Under the pieces are notes generated by a model. It searched no databases, was not told where the DNA came from, and saw only the letters and a program-made list of their open reading frames with translations. From assembly GCF_019578655.1 (NCBI RefSeq), contig NC_063264.1, forward strand, positions 5,332,001 to 5,396,000: a DNA stretch of 64,000 nt, written 5' to 3'. Shown in pieces: positions 11,080 through 24,200 of the stretch. The stretch comes from Ricinus communis (Eukaryota > Streptophyta > Magnoliopsida > Malpighiales > Euphorbiaceae). The position numbers and the translations under genes were made by a program. How positions within the stretch are numbered: the first letter of the stretch is position 1; each line of letters starts with the position of its first letter.

Positions 11080-13809
11080 AGTCACCAGGGATGTTGGCTT
11101 AACTTGTTACCGCTTTTTGAATAGAGAGAAACACAGCATCTCTATCTAGTTTAAGATAGATTTTGGAGTATTGTGTTTTTTGAAACTTATTTCTTATTCT
11201 GAAGTTACCATGCCATATTAGAGCAGTATAGTACTCTATCTTCAATATGAACCTTTTGATGTACTTAAAATTCTATTATGAGCTTTTAGTGTTTCATATG
11301 ATTTCATGTTTGGTTAGCTAGTTTGCATTACTACTTAAACTTTCATATGATGGATAGCTATAAAGGTCTAATGTACAGTTTTGAACTCTGCAAATTTTAT
11401 GATTGGGTGTTTAAGAATTTTTGTATTTAGGTCATGATCTAACATGTTGCTGCTATACTAGTGACGGTGCATGTTAATCTTTTGCATTTTTAATCCACGA
11501 AAAGTTGTGGTTGCCTAATGTTGTTGCATGTTCGTTGTGGCAAAAGTTTGAACCATTTCTGTCAGTTTAAAAGTTCTGTTAGACAACAAGAGTACCATTG
11601 CCTCTTCGAGTTCAGTTGGAGATTTGAAATCTATGTTCTATGTTCTATGGGTAATGGGATTATTTACAGAAGTTTTAGAGCAATGCAAGGGTCCACATCT
11701 AGGATTGTGAGTAGCTAAAGGTTATCTCGTATGTGCATGCTATCAAGTAATAGTATTGGCTGTAATGCGATAATTAATGATGATGAAGTTTGCTGTACAG
11801 TCGGACTTGGTATTTGGTTAAATGTGTTTTTAGCGGTAATGCTGTTCCTTGGATACTTGAACTGAGGTCTGTTATGTTTCTGGTTTCTTTTTTACTACTT
11901 CAAGTTAGAGCCATTACCAGCTAATTCAGACCCAATAATGAAATGGGTGCGGTCCTGGTAGATAATATAATGGGCTAGAGCTTTGTTTACGATTGAAAGA
12001 CAGGCCATTGCATAAACATTTCATGCTTAGGCTCTGTTTAGATTCCGGACTCGATGGGAATGGTAGATTTGATGAATCCAAAAAACCCACATCCTAGCAA
12101 CAGAAGCTGTTTGCTTTCCGAGTCAACTCAATTCTCAACAACCGTGTCTACTCCTGTTCCAAGATAAGCTCTCAATTCTCTAACTTCATCCCTTCAATTG
12201 ATCCTATATTGTGATTTTGACCATTGATAATTATTTTATATTTCAATATGATTCATCACAAGTTCATAACAAAGTATTCCTTTTAGCCGGATTGCTCTTT
12301 GAGTCCCTTTTATGAGTTCAAAAAAGAAGATATATGTAACTCTCATCTCTTTCAACTTCTTAGTATACATTTCAAATGATAGTAGAATATAGTATTGGCT
12401 TAGTATGGTATTGTACTCGGGTCTCTTAACCATGCGATAATGTTCAAAGGTACTTCATGTATGAACCTTGGTGAGAAAACAAGTCATATATAGATGAGCA
12501 ACTTTGCCAAATAAAAGTGCTTTGTGCTAGAGAATGCGCTTAAGTTGACAGCTCCATCAACGTTCATATGTTTTAACATGTACAGTACATGTGATAGTTG
12601 GGTAAAAGAATTAAAACTGGACCCATCATTCTTGCACATAAAAAAATTCTCACATGCTATATGGGACCCTAACTCACATGCGAAAACCTTGCATTTTGGT
12701 CATCCTCCATGTGAGTTAATTAGAGCTTTACTACCTCAAATTTGGAGCAGCCACTGGCTTCTTGTTCTTCACATGTTTGGTGCGGAGCACAAAATGAACA
12801 TTTATTTCTTACCCAAAAACACCGGTGCTGATAATGAACTTGTAATGGAAATGAAGATCCATATGGATAGGCATTTGTGACTGCTGTTGTGTGTAGGGTC
12901 GCATTACTAAGTAAAAGGTTCTATTTTCTTCAATAGCAGGGTTAAATTTCCATTATGTTGTTACATAATTACTGGTTTAAATTATAACTCATTTGCTAAT
13001 ATCATCGGTTATGCATTTGAAATCAATTTCAGAAGGCCATTGTCAGTGATATATCTTTTTCTTTGACAAGAACAGATGATTAAAAAGGGTAGATAATGCT
13101 GTTTAATAGTTGGATTATTAGACTTTAAATCATGTGGATGTGGCAGATGAGCACATGAGCATAGAAGACAATCAAAGTTGCAAGACACAAAAGTAAAAGA
13201 TGTATGTTGCATCCATTAACAAAGGAAAAAGAAAAAGAAAGAAAAGAAAAGAAAAGCAAAAAGAAGGTAAAAGATAATAATAAAGAGCACCACTACTGCT
13301 ATATCTATGCATCGTCTGTAACAAAGTTTTTCTTCCCATAAATTGAAATTGAAATTGAAATCCATGCTATTGCTTGTATCGCTAGAAAAAAGAACACAAA
13401 TTCAATCAAATCCTATAGACTCAAAAGACTAGACAAACTGACACTTTAGACCCAAAAAGACACATGAATGGTAGTTAGAAGGAAAATGGCATATGAAACT
13501 GAAAAGAAAAATAAAAATAAAAATGGACAACGCTTCTGCACCTGCTCCTGGAAGAATGGTTTTGGGGTGTTTTTCGATTGAAGCAGGCCGAGGTTGAAAA
13601 ATAACAGATAGACAAACTGGCTTGGGGGTGAAAATATGGGTATGACAATATAATGACATGTGCAAAAAATGTACACTTGCCAATATACTTTTGGTAATGC
13701 ATATAGATTTGAAGGAAAAAAAAAAAAGTAAAAACGAAAACAATGGCTGAAACTATTGAGGCAGGATTGAACTGGCCTATTTTGACCAATTTTAATGCAC
13801 TAAAAAATA
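11080..13809. other. Convergent intergenic region, no gene seen
   Basis: Holds the 3' flank of the ITPase gene and the 3' flank of the oppositely oriented pectate lyase gene. A 118-codon open frame at 12524-12880 (+) has no recognised family, no start context of note and no supported exon partners, so I do not call it a gene. Near 12031-12060 the sequence GGCTCTGTTTAGATTC resembles the ends of common plant MITEs, but no matching inverted end was found. Confidence 0.5.
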
Positions 13810-16800
13810 TTAGCATTGACGGCCCCTGCGGCACCCAAGAGCACCAGCATTAGCAGTTATTGATCCAACCATTGAAGACGACTTGGCACCTAAGCTTGAG
13901 GCACGAGCATAACTAGCTGAAGCTCCAGCTCCCGATGGAGTGAAATAAGCGCCATTTAGCAGAAGATCACCTTCTGATCTCCAATTCCAGTTCTTCCATT
14001 GGCCTGCAGGTGTTTCCACTCTCTTTGTCACCTGTTTCAAGCAATTCATTATCAACATTCAGCAAAACCTTTTCACATTTTGCATAAATTGAGAAGGGAA
14101 TGAGAGCAGCATCAGGTGATTAGTAAAGTGATACCTCCTTAGCAAAAGGGTTAACTGGTGCATTATATCTATTGCCCTGACTATTGATGGTGGGGTTAGC
14201 ACTTCCACCAATGGCATACATTTCCCAGTGAGTATAGTCATTGTTCACCACATGGAAGTACCCATGCCTACATCTGCATTTATCATCATCCAGAATTTCT
14301 GGTTAGTTTATATGAAAGTGGACTTGTAAGATTGGATATAAGAAAAAGGTTAATTAAACGCTTACCTTGGCATTCTCTGGATAAGTCCCTCTCCGAAATG
14401 GTTGTAAGCAATGGTCACTTGCATTTGCTTGTCTCTGGTGTAGGAATCACTGTGGCCCAACAGCATCACCTGTATTAAATTGGGAACGAAACAACATTAG
14501 CTTTCAGTAACGAACAACAGAAACGAAAATAAAAAGTGTTGTTGGATAAAGAAAATGCACCAAACCCACCTCATTATGATGGGTAAGATGGTTGTTGGAG
14601 ATGGTAATGGCAGTAGAACCCATAACAGCATCAACAAGGCCGTCAGCACAATGAGAGAGTGAATTATGGTCGACCCAGATATGGCTTGATCCAAAAATAG
14701 AGATAGCATCACCATCAGCCATGGTCCTCCATCCATAATGACTCGGTGAGCTTCTAACCATAGCATTACCAGTGGGTTTACAGTCATGAATGTGAAGACC
14801 ATGAATAATGACATTAGTAACAAATTGGATAGTGATGCATGCTCCATTAGCAATATGAACGTTGGCCCCACGTCCATCAATGGTCTTGAAGCTGTTCATA
14901 ATAAGTTCCTGTTTCAGTTGAATAACCATATCCCTTTTGAACACAATCCACAAGGGCTCATCTTGGATAACAGCATGACGCAAAGTTCCAGGCTTTGGGT
15001 TAACAGGATCATCATCGCCAGCATCAGTAACAACATAGAAACGACCATCACGACCTCCAATGGCATTTCTGCCAAAACCGATACCACAATCAGCAAGTCT
15101 CTTGCGGTTTTTCTGCCAGTTGGGATCACAGCGCCAGCAGTCATCAATTGGATTGCCGGTTCCGCACGAGAAATATCCTAACTTTCTCCTTTCGGTGCTG
15201 TTGCGGATGCTCCTACAATAATGAAGCTAACGCGATTAGTACTATGATCATTAACTAACTTCCAATTTTTCTCTAAAAAGACTTTACCCTTTTCAACATT
15301 GGGAACAAATAATTGTTGGATGGAATAACAGTACTTTCGTTCATGATTTGTGTCGGTGGCGCGTAGTAGTGGGGTAATTGGTACTATTTCTTTAGCTTCT
15401 AAGCAAGATTAATACGTAGGAAGCATTACAAGGGCAAAGGAAGCTGACATTTTGTCATATAGTGGACCAATAGGCATATTCAGTTTTAACGGATAGAAAT
15501 CAGCTCGACTTGGTTGCTGCATTGCAGTCAGAAGCTAAAACCCAAATGAGTGATACGTGTACTGTCTTCTTCTACGATCACGCACATGGTAGTCGTCATT
15601 TCATTATAAAAAAAAAAGACATTCCAAGAGCAAACAGCATGGTTTGAGCCTATAACACCCTGTGTCAGACTAATTAAGGTAAGAAATCTTAACGCCTAAG
15701 TTCTAATTAGCAAATATTGAAAATTGCTGAGAAAATTAAAAACTGGGCAGCACTGTAATGTTAAAATAATAATAATAACATAATATTAATAATGATGATT
15801 TGGAGGTATAGAAAATCTATGTCGACTCAAATGAAGTTGAGTCCAAATCAGTCATAATCATAAAAGAAGCTTAAACATAACATAAATGAATGAGAATTAT
15901 GGAAATCTTACTGGTGAACAAGGGTAATGGATTTATCGCTGCTACTGATGAATATAACAGAAGCAGGGTAAAAGAGGTCAAAATGTAAAATTTTCAAAAA
16001 AAGAAGGGCAAGAAGGGAAAATTAAATAACCAACAAGAAGAAGAACCACAATTAGTAAGGGTAAATTTGAATGGAAATGGGTCAGTTAGGGGCAGCTGTT
16101 TATACCAGAATAGGTAGCGACAGTATTAATGGCCACCTCCCTCTAATCAACTACCCTAACTACCAATACTCTCCCCATTTGCTACTGAGATTTAAGCAAC
16201 TAGGAAAGAAAAGTCCATCATAAACCAATTTTAAAACTAAAACATAATGTTATGTTATAATTCAAGAGAGTAGTGTCATACATCTCAACCATGGCAACAA
16301 CTTCTTCTGGGTCATCAACTGCATGCTCATTTTTCCATTCCTCAATTTCTTCTCCACTGGTACAAAAAATAAAAATAAATAAATAAATGATCAGTGAAAA
16401 CCCAAAACAGAGGACACGTGGAGGGACCCATGAAGCGAGTAGAGAGATAACACAAAGTACAATGCTGGTGTCGTGTGTACTGTAGTGTGAGTGTAGGTGT
16501 GTGCACTGCTCAATGCCAATCACCATCCACTAAAAACCGTTAAAATTAAATTAAAAAAGAATTAACACCCAATTTTTATTTTCTTTAATTAAACCAGTCG
16601 AGGCGAACCGTCGGCGATGGTAAATAAAGTAGAATGACTAAAATACCCCTCACGTGTTTTCCCTTTTTATCAGATAGACCTGACGGATACGCTCGCTGTT
16701 TGAGGGCAAGCAATGGAATACTGTGAGGAATCCAAAGAAACTGACAATAACGATATAAACGATCCAGATCTAAAGATCCCACGACAATCTCAACGGCAGA

Positions 16801-17747
16801 TATACAGATTCTTAAAACAAAACGGTTATCGAACATCCAACGTTCCAACTAATGATACTACCCATTATCCAACGGCTGAGAAATTTTTTCCTTGTCTAGT
16901 TTGTATATTATTATTACCTGGCTGCCATTGATGAGTTGTTTGAGCTCTCCAAATGCTCTGTTTCTACAATATTCCTGCAAAGAATAATGACAACAGACAT
17001 AATTAGAGAATGTAATAGTGGATTAGGACTAACTAGTGAAATAAATTTTGTGCTCTTCCATTAAAAACTAAAGTCAGCTTTCTCTGTCATTTTGGTGGAG
17101 ATTCAGAGAGAGAAAAATAAATGAAAGAGAAAATGAAACTTTGTAAGGCTTAGTACGTAAGGTTATTTAATGGAGCTAACAAACCAATACCCACCCATCC
17201 TCCCCCCAAAAAAAAAGAGAATAAAAGGAAAACGAAACTAACATTTCAAGCTAAACATTTTATAATTTTGTTAGCAGCTCCATTTTAGCTAAATACTTCA
17301 TAATGCAGCTATAGACTGAAGCAGGGAAAGTAACATAAAAGCCGCATTTTGACGCTTATTTTCTGTGTAAAAGCAAGAATCTATAAAATAACGCCAGAAA
17401 CCAGCTTGAAAAGAAATAATGCAGCTCAAAATCTTGATTTTTAATACCAAAAGAAATTAAATAAGCACAAAAGAAAATAATTTTTTTAAAAAAAAAAGAA
17501 AGTAAAAACAGAAGAAACTCTGTTTCTCTATAGAACAGAGTACACTGAAATGACCAACAAAACAAAGAGACAAAGAAACATCTCCAATAATTCTCGAAAG
17601 AGAAGAAAAGGAAAGGCATTTAATGAAGAACCTTAAGAAACCAGAGAAGCCGTCGTTCCGTGCAGTAGCGAAAACTCCGACGAGCATAACAACAAGAACT
17701 GCCGTGCAAAGACAAAACCATTTAGAATTAGACACCTCCATTGCCAT
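13810..17747 (-). CDS. Pectate lyase, polysaccharide lyase family 1
   Basis: Secreted enzyme that cleaves de-esterified pectin by Ca2+-dependent beta-elimination in the cell wall. Seven exons, in transcript order: 17747-17632, 16974-16918, 16356-16282, 15212-14570, 14469-14366, 14273-14135, 14031-13810; 451 residues. Residues 1-29 form a signal peptide with a hydrophobic core ([11 protein letters not shown]). After a variable N-terminal region, residues 83-112 carry [19 protein letters not shown] and the Cys-rich DDCWRCD. The parallel beta-helix carries WVDH at 262-265, ADGLVD at 272-277 (Ca2+ site region) and the RxPxxR motif at 329-334 (QRMPRCR), which contains the catalytic arginine of the family. 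The C-terminus is the usual [15 protein letters not shown] ending. Exons 2 and 3 are short (57 and 75 nt). The exon 2 frame was chosen because it joins exons 1 and 3 in phase. Intact and of normal length. Confidence 0.95.
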
Positions 17748-17881
17748 TTCCTTCTCTTATTTTTCCCCTCTCTATTAGTAACAATTTGCTTGATAATTCC
17801 AGAGAAAAGAAAAGAAAGAAGAAAAGAAGAGAAAAGAAAGAAAGTGTTGGAGTCAGAGAATGGAGCTGCAACAAACCGACC

Positions 17882-17890
17882 TTTTTATAG
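17882..17890 (-). promoter_or_regulatory. Probable TATA box of pectate lyase gene
   Basis: On the minus strand the sequence reads CTATAAAAAG, about 135 bp upstream of the ATG at 17747. A C/T-rich leader (purine-rich on the + strand, 17803-17843) lies between, as is common in plant core promoters. The transcription start was not determined. Confidence 0.6.
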
Positions 17891-18068
17891 ACCTAAACGA
17901 CATTACAATAAACTTTTGCTAACCAACGTACCCTTTTAACGCCGTTAATTAGATCGTATGCCTCGCCTTTTTCTCCGTTAGTGGTTACAGGTTAGGTTTA
18001 AGGTTTAACCTAACCCAACATAACCGCTCTCACTGTCAGTAACCACACCCTTTCTTCTCTTGCTTACC

Positions 18069-18234
18069 CACTGTAACATCCTGTTTGGGAATGTATGCAT
18101 GTCAATATAATTTCGATAAATTAATATAACAAATTAACGAAATTTCCCTTTTTATTCTTTTCCATATTTGTAATCAAAAGAATAACATGAAAAATTTTCA
18201 CTCTTCCTCGTTTATTTTCTTGTTACCAAACAAG
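18069..18234. mobile_element. Possible short MITE with CCTGTTTGG-type ends
   Basis: The left end reads CCTGTTTGGGAATG. The right end, reverse-complemented, reads CCTTGTTTGGTAAC. About 165 bp of AT-rich non-coding sequence lies between. Ends of this kind occur in plant Tourist/hAT-like MITEs. The inverted match is short and no target duplication is obvious. Confidence 0.3.
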
Positions 18235-21200
18235 GCGTATAGTGTTTAAATTTATATAAATAAGTAAAATAATAATTACTGTAACGAACCATTAACGATT
18301 TAACCGCAGAGGTGCCATGTCAGCAGCAACGGGTGTACGGTCCAAATAAATATGTTAGGAGATGTCACGGTTTCCTGCTGATTTTGCGGTATATGGATAA
18401 AAGCAACGCAATTGCGCTCAGTACAAATAAATTCCGTCCAGGCCCCCCTTTTCTTCTTTTATTAAGAAGGTGTTCCTGTTACTGTTAAGATTAAAATTTA
18501 AAAAATAAAATGAACAATTTTCCTGCCTTTTCTCTTTGGTTAGTTTACTTTCTCAGGCGCCAATCACGGCATTTAAATAAATAAATAAGTCTTTGACCTG
18601 CCAACAGCAAGCTTCCCACTTCTTAAAAGGTTTTTGATGTTTGGAACTTTTTCTTTTTTACCCCTGGAATTTTCATTTTCAGAACTACTTATTTGAATAA
18701 CACTCTATCCGTATCAATTTTATTTAATTATTAGTTATTCATCAAATAAATATGAGATTATGTTTATCGTACTTTTACATTCGATTACATATTAATTACG
18801 GGTATCATATGTAAAACAGTAACCGAAAAAATAAATTTATTTACACATCAATATTATTTTTTAAAAAATTTTAGTAATTTATAAATGTCGAGAAATATTT
18901 TCAACCAAATTAGTTGAAGGGCACATTTTTTTATTTATTATTTTCTGGTATTGTGTGGGCTTAGATTAGAGAGAAGAGGAGTAGATGTTAGTCAAAATGA
19001 TGATAGAATTGGAAATTTAGAAATGAATCGGATACGTCACATGTGAGGAAGGGTATACGAATACAAGCATGTGAAATTTTCTACATCTAATAAAAGCCTT
19101 TGACCTAATTCTTTTCATTGAAATGAAGAAAAACGTAATAATTATATTACCTTTTTAAATAATTTTCCTTATAAAATATTATCAAACTTATTCATTTCAC
19201 TTTATGTATGGTATTCAATTTATATTTATGGTAATATAAATTGTAATTGAAATTCTCAAATAAATTTCAATTAACCATCAAAAAGTACATTTATGAATAT
19301 CGAAATTATAGTTTATTGGATTTGTTTTTAGATTCACACTCAATGAATTCTGAAATATAATAATAATATTCATATATATATATATATATATATAATAAAG
19401 CATTAGATTAATTAGATATTGAAATTATATATATATATAATGCTACAATCTTGTAAAACCCAAGAAGGCAACAAAAAGTTAATTGGGTAATTGGTATTAA
19501 TTCAATTTAATGTAATTTTGGAGTTCTACAGTATTTGCTTTTGGGAGGCAAAGATTAATTATAGTGTCATGCAACATAGCAAGTGGCTCCCATTATGGCA
19601 ATTTCTCACGCTTTGTTCAAATAACTTTTCATTTACAGTTTTACCCTCTTTCTTATCATCAATCATCGTGTACATAAAGGTGCACACAGACATTATGATG
19701 CACTTAAAACAGAAAATTACAACCATTGATTACGTGGACCATGATAAGATTAAAGTGTTAGTTGAGGGTTTTGACTTTTCGAGTTCTACAAGTTAAAATT
19801 AAATCATTAATTTTGTTACTAGATGTTTTATCATTGCATGGAAGCATCACTCTCACTCATGTAAAATCAAATTGCCACATCAACTTTTACTTTACCTAAG
19901 TTTAAGTCAATGTACATTCTTATTTGCAGTTTCTTTTTCTCCTGAGTTAACTAAAATGATATTATATAAATAATAATTTAAAATATATACAAAATTATGC
20001 TCAAATTAATTCCATACAAATCATGATTTAAATTTTATTTGAAAAGAAACACTCCCTCTAGTTTTCTTTATTTTTCTTCTTATAAAAAGAAAAAGAAAAA
20101 ATATGTTAAATATTAACAACGGTAGTGTTTGGGTGTAGGGTAAAATTAGAAGAGAAGAAGGAGGCCCACAAAACCCATAAAACAGGAAGCAAATTTAATT
20201 GTTTACCTTGAGATACACGCGAGGGAGGAAGATGGGTTTAGCACTTTTTACTCAATTGCATCTTTACAAAACCAAAAGGAAAAGTCATAGATTTTGTAGG
20301 CCTAAGCTTTTAGGTTTTCGGGTAACCAAAAACTGTGCCTGGCGGGTCTCAAGTTCAATGCAGGTTTATTTTTATTATTTTTTTTTTTTTACAATATTAT
20401 CTAAAAGAAAAAGAAAAAAAAAAAAAAAACTTTCCCCAAGTGAGGTAGTGCAGCCCAGAACAGAGAACGCAGGGCAGCCTTGACTACAAGACCGCAAACG
20501 GTGCTAAAGAATGTTCTTCTCTTATGAAAAGTGCCAATTTTGATTGACCAATATTCCCGGGTGTGAACCAGTCCCACATACCTACTCATTGGTTCATTAT
20601 TATTATTATTATTATTATTTCATTACCAATAATTAAAACAAAACAAAACAAAACAAACCTTGAATTAATTCTGTTTATTAATAAAATTACCTTCTTTTCT
20701 GCAACCTCTCCTTTATTCTTTTTAAAAATAAAAAAAATCAAAACCAATCCATCCACGAGGTTAGATTTGTATGTGAAAAATGCATGTGACTATATTAGGG
20801 GAGTCATTTGATAGAATAAGGAAAATAGGTACCAATAAAAAGAAACCTAAAATTTGAATTTTCAAAGTTGGAAGTTGTTGCTTGAATTAAACTGATTATT
20901 TTGACATAAGTAGTTGTACATATTGTAGGAGTGACTATTTGACCGGTTTGGTGCTAAATCCAATCAAAATAAGCCTATAAAGTAAACTGTTTAAATATGA
21001 ATTGGTTCCAACTAATGACTATATCAAATAAACTGAATTGGATTTGTAAAAATATAAAAAAGACCAAATTAAATAAAATATAAAGTTTAGAAAATTATCT
21101 ATAATTTGGTATTTTTACGCTTGAAAAATATTTTTTTTTTATAACAATGTAACATGTGTCTTTTTATGTGCATATTATGTTTTTTTTTTTTCATTTTCTT

Positions 21201-24200
21201 ACATTCTGAATATTAATAGCAATACTAACTTTTGATAAAATAAGTATTATTTTAAAGTAATTTAGCATCCAACTGGATATTTTATGGTCATAATAAATTA
21301 TTAAAATATATTTTTTAATTTTAATTAATTTGAAATATAATTTTTTTAAATAAAAATCTTAATATATTTATAAATTTTAGATGGTTGTTAGATATATTAC
21401 TTGTAAAATTATAATTTAGTGATGATCCAAGTTAAATAATGCAAGACTTTGTAAAGAAATAAATATATAAATATGTATCTTCAAAATACTAAAAATAATA
21501 AAACTCATAGTACTCATATGATAGAAGAAATATCTCCAACCCTCAAATATAAAAGTATTAAATTACATCATAGTTTTTTTATTTTTTGAAAATAAAAATT
21601 TAATATATTTAATAAATTTTAAAAAGTCCGTTAGTTTGGGAAATTTAGTTGAAATCAATTCTTTGAACTTAAAATCAAATAAAACAAACTTATAAAAGAC
21701 ATAAACAGAATTAAATTGAAACACCGGTTCGTTTTGATTTTTCAGAATTTTGCATCTCCGAAACTAATCGTACGGTTGGTTGTTTATGGTACAGAAAATT
21801 GGATATTTGTTGTTTTTCAAGAAATTTCATATGCCTGAATTGCTAAGGAAGAAGATGATATTCAAGGACAAGAGGAAGAACAAGTATGAAGGGGCCTAAA
21901 TTACTATGTTAAGTAAATTTTTTGCAGTTGCAGGAGCTTACCTAAGTAATTTACAATTTTGTCTTTGATGTTGGACTTTCATCTACAGATACAAATTGAT
22001 TTTTGCATGTCTTCTAAAGGATATATATATATAAAACCTTTTTGTTTGATTGGTTTGCACAAGAATTTAGCAAGAACCTTTTACTTTGTTTTGTTTTGTT
22101 TATGATGCATGAGAGGAAATTATCAGAGGTAGCATTCGGTCCAAAAAGAACAAATGTTTATGATATAGATGAAAGTACTGATGTAAATGATGCTTAGACT
22201 TCCACCATATCAATAAAATAGATAACGATCATCATACAAAATTAATTATATAATCAACTTATGGTTTTCTTCAAGAGGAAAGAGACCCAAATAGTTAAAT
22301 CAACAAGCACTCAGAGCTTGTTCAACAAAGGGGAAGCAGCCACACAAATTATTAGTATTACAAAAATAAAATTATTACAGGAAAAGACACACAAATGCTC
22401 ATTCGTCTTCCCATTTAAAAGAAAAAAATGATACAAATTGACATGATTTTATAATGGACACCATATTACATAAAAAAAATGTCTAATTAATTATAGAGAT
22501 AAAGAAAATAGGAATGTCAGTGTCTGTAAATATTTATCGTGAACCAAATAGTTTAGTTAAAACATTACTATTTGCATGATTGTGTGTTCTTAAGTGAATA
22601 TTTTTGTGTAAGTTTTTTAATTAGCATCTCAAAGGAGGAAGTTTATTTGGGAAGAAGATTTGATTCATGAGAATTTAAAAAACATGAATCAATTGGATTG
22701 TTCATAAAGATGTGAAATGTTGGAGTAAACTAAATGATGAGTATGTTATTATAGATAATTATTTATTATTTCTTTTTATTTCTCTCACTCCCAGAATCAT
22801 TGCATTTTCTTCACTCAAGTGTGGATTTATAAAAATATCTCCAATTAAATTGATATGGTTTCTTTTACCTATTTCATAGATTACTAATTTTTGGATAAAA
22901 CTTAGAGTTTGAGTATTTTAATAAAAATTTGAAATAAGCAAACTAACAAATTGATAAATATAATACGTGCATTGCATTTAAAAGTTTTATTTTAAATGTG
23001 AAAGAGATGAATATAATACGAAATATTATTTAGTTTACACTCAGCTTCATAAAATTTTAATTTATTCTGTTTTAATCATTTAATTTTAACTGTATTTCAA
23101 TATAGTCACCTTACATATTACAAAAATAGTAATAAAAAAAAAATAATTTATCAATTTGTCATTGAAAAGGGACTAAGTTGTAATAAAAAATGAAAAGTCA
23201 AAATAAAATAAATTAAGACTTTCTGACCGTAACAAAACTAAATGAATACTATTTGCATCATTATCTTGTGAATAAAATATATACTAATTGTGGTATGAAT
23301 TACGTAAAATAGTCATGAATAAAAACTAATCATACAATAGCAATCAAAATAAAGTTGGTTGTTTCCATTTATCAAAGAGTAAATAACAAATTTAATAATT
23401 TTCTTTGGTGTTATAAAAAAACTAATTTCAGTTTTAATTATTTTCAAAAGAGTTAGAATTTCTTTTTTATAGAAGCCACAAAAATGAAACTCAAAATATA
23501 AAAGTCTGGATTACTATAGTTATGAATTATTAGAATATTACAAATTATCCGTCTTTTGGATCTTTTTATTTATATTTTGAGAATTTTATAATATTTCTCA
23601 ATTATAAGTTTTTTTTCTCCATCCTAATTAATTAAAAAAAAAGTAATTCATATATTTTCAAAAAGAAAAAAATTAAAAAGAAATGAGAATAATAATATAA
23701 TAGCAGCTGTATGATGCATCAGCAACAGCTAATGCATCATAAATGAATGAAAACACATGTAATGAATATCATCTAATAACAACCATTTTTTGAAATAGGG
23801 CTTTGAAGAAGATGGAACAGAGTCATTATCTATGCATAAAAAATAAGAGACTAATACATTAATTGGATTAGGTATATGCTTGATGAAAGATGAACATGCA
23901 TGTCATACATTGACCCCAAATGTCTCCAAGTACAAGTGTCATGCACATGGAGTCAATTTTAGCCATGCAATTGAAATGCACCACCTTTCATTACGAAAAT
24001 TGGCCCTATTTTTTTGAAACAGTTTCTAAGACACTGGTTATGGATTTTGATACACATATTCATTTTTCCTCTGGATTAGATCTAATCTCATACAGAAAGA
24101 AAGTTCATTTGGATGGATAATGACTATAGACCAAGCATGTGTTGCACCATGTGGATGGTGGAACCATGGCTATTCGGTACCACCACTTATCACATCATTT

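Noticed and set aside
12031..12060. GGCTCTGTTTAGATTC, like a MITE terminus
   Set aside because: No inverted partner was found within a plausible distance, so no element can be drawn.
16918..16974. Alternative reading frame of pectate lyase exon 2 giving [14 protein letters not shown]
   Set aside because: It looks protein-like, but it does not join exon 1 (ending phase 2 at 17632) and exon 3 in phase. The frame giving [16 protein letters not shown] does, and it resembles N-terminal regions of other plant pectate lyases.
20199..20483. 94-codon open frame (+)
   Set aside because: Its end is encoded by poly-T and poly-A runs, and it has no conserved motif or exon partner.
20569..20580. GTCCCACATACC resembling the upstream element of plant snRNA genes
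   Set aside because: No TATA box at the required spacing, and no snRNA, U3, 7SL or telomerase RNA sequence downstream on either strand.
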